Source: a virus
Length of the DNA: 50,068 nt
Direction: 5' to 3' (one strand)
IMG/VR virus record: IMGVR_UViG_3300013120_000266
Location: 1 to 50,068 of that record
Shown here: positions 48,500-50,068 of the stretch, piece by piece
Position numbering within the stretch: position 1 is the first letter of the stretch
Layout of the letters: the number at the start of each line of letters is the position of its first letter
Notes under the pieces: generated by a model
Seen by the model: only the letters and a program-made list of their open reading frames with translations
What the model was told of the DNA's origin: nothing
The model's database searches: none
Made by a program: the position numbers and the translations under genes

Positions 48500-49337
48500 T
48501 GATTGGAATTTCCGTCTTGCGTGCTGTAACCAGTTGCCGCCCCGCGACAACATCACACTCGATGATCTGTAGGCCCGCGTCGCGGCACATGATTTCGAGG
48601 CCCACAATTGTCGAGTAGGTCGTCTCCTCTGGTCGGACCGGTAGGTTGGTCCCCATCGCCTGTGTGCTGAAGAACAGAATACCGTTAGGCTTCAAGGCGG
48701 ACGCGAGCGAACGTACGGTGCGGTAGCCGCTCGTGACATGCTCGAAGGCTTCAGAGAAAACGATTAAGTCTGGCTGTTTGTATCCATCCAATGCGAGCGA
48801 AACCACTTCGATGTTGTTGCAGGAGAGCTGGTTTAAGTTGAACATTACGGCCTGGATGAAGTCAAAATGTCTGTCCATGTATCTGACGTATCGTAGGTTT
48901 CCATCGATCCCGACAAACATCTTCCAGTTTCTGTCACACTGTGCGTTGGCCACAATGAGGTACTGGCCAATTCCGCACGCTACATCCCACATAATGGTGG
49001 CACTGTCAGGTACGTGCTTAATGAATCGTTCGTACCGCGAGTAGTACCCACACCACGCCTTACTGTTGTCGGCATGTTCCGGGCGACCCATTTTCTGCAC
49101 GTAGTGGTCACCTACATGGGACTGGTTGGTCGGAACCGTCTCCAGGTACACAGAATGGCAGCGCATGCACTGCGCGAACACGTAACGGTCTTTGGCGTCA
49201 AGGGTCGAAAGGTTCTCGATCTTTGCCATCGGAAGAATGACAGGTTCGGGTAACGGCTTGAACGGAATGATCCAGCATATTGTAGAAAGGTGGAAGTTGC
49301 ACACCGGACACGTCTCTCGCTTCATCTTGTTGATCAT
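48366..49337 (-). CDS. SAM methyltransferase with N-terminal zinc motif
   Basis: The ATG at 49337 has a GGTGAG site; a GTG at 49346 overlaps the previous stop but lies in that site. The 323-aa protein begins with a zinc-binding module (CPVC and CMRC). It continues with a class I methyltransferase core: MWDVACGIGQYLIVAN, FVGIDGNLRY, DLIVFSEAFEHVTSG and PNGILFFSTQ. This is the architecture of sugar C- or O-methyltransferases of the Methyltransf_23/11 group. The last 35 residues are polar and overlap the next gene by 134 nt, so the natural end may be shorter. Confidence 0.65.
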   Translation of the reverse strand: MINKMKRETCPVCNFHLSTICWIIPFKPLPEPVILPMAKIENLSTLDAKDRYVFAQCMRCHSVYLETVPTNQSHVGDHYVQKMGRPEHADNSKAWCGYYSRYERFIKHVPDSATIMWDVACGIGQYLIVANAQCDRNWKMFVGIDGNLRYVRYMDRHFDFIQAVMFNLNQLSCNNIEVVSLALDGYKQPDLIVFSEAFEHVTSGYRTVRSLASALKPNGILFFSTQAMGTNLPVRPEETTYSTIVGLEIMCRDAGLQIIECDVVAGRQLVTARKTEIPINESKHAKNEESTLVVSSDRSGNGRSADSGFTRAGGSRLGAKVVC

Positions 49338-49342
49338 AACTC

Positions 49343-49942
49343 TCACCTTCGTATTGGAATGTAGTGTTTGGCACCCATCCCCACATCAACGACGTCTCCA
49401 CACGCGAGATTGAGGGCGTACGGGTCGTTTTTCCGACCATAGAGAGATGGATTGAAGATCACGTCGATGCCGTAATTGAGGGCCTCCTGGAAGAACGGCT
49501 CGTCGCCTTGCAGGTCGTTCGCCGAGGCGACTGCGTTGTAGGTCACCAGGACGTCGCAGCTGGCCACTAGGGCGCCTTGCCATCTTTGATGGCTGACTGT
49601 ACAATTACTCCCCAGGAACGCCCCCAGGCGCCGCGCGAGGTTATACCGGCCCGTCTCCGCGGCCATTACATCGTAGCCTGTCATGGCGAGGGTGTGGCCC
49701 AATTGACAGAGCCCGCCACAGATCTCCAAGACCCGGCAAGGCCTTGGGAAATGCTTGTGTATATAGAGGAATAATACTTCGTCCGCCACAGAAATAATCC
49801 CGTGGATGTTTCTGAGTTTCGACGCGTAGTAATTTCCGAGCCCGCCAGACGCCTTTTCGCCCGTTTTCTTCAGTTCCGTCTGACACCATTCAGTTATTTG
49901 GTTGTCAATGTCGTATAGCCGCATCTGCAGAATTGTGGTCAC
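49343..49942 (-). CDS. SAM methyltransferase-like protein, first gene of minus-strand operon
   Basis: I choose the GTG at 49942 because AAGGAGA lies 6-7 nt upstream; the ATG at 49981 has no such site. The 199-aa product has CRVLEICGGLCQLGHTLAM (motif I), then VMAAETGRYNLARRL and DVLVTYNAVASAND. The catalytic class is uncertain because motif I has Cys where an Asp/Gly is usual. It is followed 5 nt later by the second methyltransferase. A TATAAT box and a tandem 10-bp repeat lie in its leader. Confidence 0.6.
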   Translation of the reverse strand: MTTILQMRLYDIDNQITEWCQTELKKTGEKASGGLGNYYASKLRNIHGIISVADEVLFLYIHKHFPRPCRVLEICGGLCQLGHTLAMTGYDVMAAETGRYNLARRLGAFLGSNCTVSHQRWQGALVASCDVLVTYNAVASANDLQGDEPFFQEALNYGIDVIFNPSLYGRKNDPYALNLACGDVVDVGMGAKHYIPIRR

Positions 49943-49988
49943 TCTTCGTCTCCTTGAATTGTCCAGCAGTTTAATATACACGCGAACT

Positions 49989-50008
49989 TAGAACATGCTA
50001 GAACATGC
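49989..50008 (-). promoter_or_regulatory. Tandem 10-bp repeat in the leader, candidate operator
   Basis: TAGAACATGC occurs twice head to tail (49989-49998 and 49999-50008, plus-strand reading). It lies directly downstream of the -10 box and about 50 bp before the GTG, where a repressor would block initiation. One repeat per helical turn fits a dimer or two monomers on the same face. Confidence 0.5.
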
Positions 50009-50017
50009 AAGAGCTAT

Positions 50018-50023
50018 ATTATA
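50018..50023 (-). promoter_or_regulatory. -10 box (TATAAT) of the minus-strand operon
   Basis: The minus strand reads TATAAT at the complement of 50018-50023, inside an AT-rich stretch. I see no good -35 at the standard distance, so an activator or an AT-rich UP element may help. It should drive the four minus-strand genes down to 46387. Confidence 0.5.
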
Positions 50024-50068
50024 TACAAAAGGAATGCGTAAGTCGTTGCTATGCAATGCTTTGCGTTT

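Overview
The window is a tailed bacteriophage (Caudoviricetes) genome segment or a prophage segment. The decisive evidence is a syntenic virion block: terminase small and large subunits, a Mu-type (DUF935) portal, a protease/scaffold-like protein, a decoration protein, a major capsid protein, a DUF1320 head-tail connector, a tail-tube candidate, tail-assembly chaperones joined by a -1 frameshift, a tape-measure candidate and large tail/fibre proteins. Genes are tightly packed with many ATGA/TAATG stop-start overlaps and purine-rich Shine-Dalgarno sites. TGA is used as a normal stop, so the genetic code is standard. Base composition is moderately GC-rich by eye. The host cannot be fixed from the sequence. 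Several unusual families (SPFH, KTSC, secreted trypsin-like proteases, adhesin-like beta-solenoid repeats) would fit an environmental Gram-negative or Planctomycetota-type host, but that is only a guess. I see no integrase, tRNA, CRISPR array, insertion sequence or convincing endolysin.

Layout. (1) 1-7.1 kb: small early or accessory genes: a zinc-ribbon protein, DUF1937, a dATP/dGTP diphosphohydrolase-like protein, an SPFH/band-7 protein, an HTH protein, a metallophosphoesterase, DUF1353, a membrane-anchored trypsin-like protease split by an in-frame TGA, and an unknown 277-aa protein. (2) 7.2-13.6 kb: a holin-like membrane protein, an Asp-box/lectin-like tail protein, an Acb2/Tad1-hairpin-like protein (candidate anti-defence), the terminase small subunit, a micro-protein and a methyltransferase. 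(3) 13.8-14.7 kb: a two-gene minus-strand island with its own promoter. (4) 14.8-23.7 kb: terminase large subunit, a Cys-rich protein, a second secreted trypsin-like protease, a KTSC-domain protein and several beta-rich virion-type proteins. (5) 23.7-31.0 kb: a 1.8-thousand-residue portal polyprotein that carries a zincin motif and a C-terminal topoisomerase IB domain, then a methyltransferase and a beta-helix-like protein. (6) 31.0-41.8 kb: a structured intergenic region, strong terminators and the head/tail morphogenesis operon. (7) 41.8-50.0 kb: a GT4-type glycosyltransferase, a 1196-aa histidine-rich HxH tail-tip/fibre protein, and a minus-strand operon of two methyltransferases, a glycosyltransferase-like protein and an unknown protein.

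How it may work together. Head and tail genes make the particle. The portal polyprotein could bring a topoisomerase and a protease into, or onto, the virion. The Asp-box, beta-helix and HxH proteins are candidate glycan-binding or receptor-binding devices. The glycosyltransferase and methyltransferase genes could decorate virion or host surface glycans. The most striking single observation is an exact 32-bp direct repeat (28211-28242 and 29354-29385) that flanks the topoisomerase module. Removing one repeat unit restores a shorter portal gene that would overlap the start of the downstream methyltransferase gene. This suggests a recent in-frame module capture at the 3' end of the portal gene.
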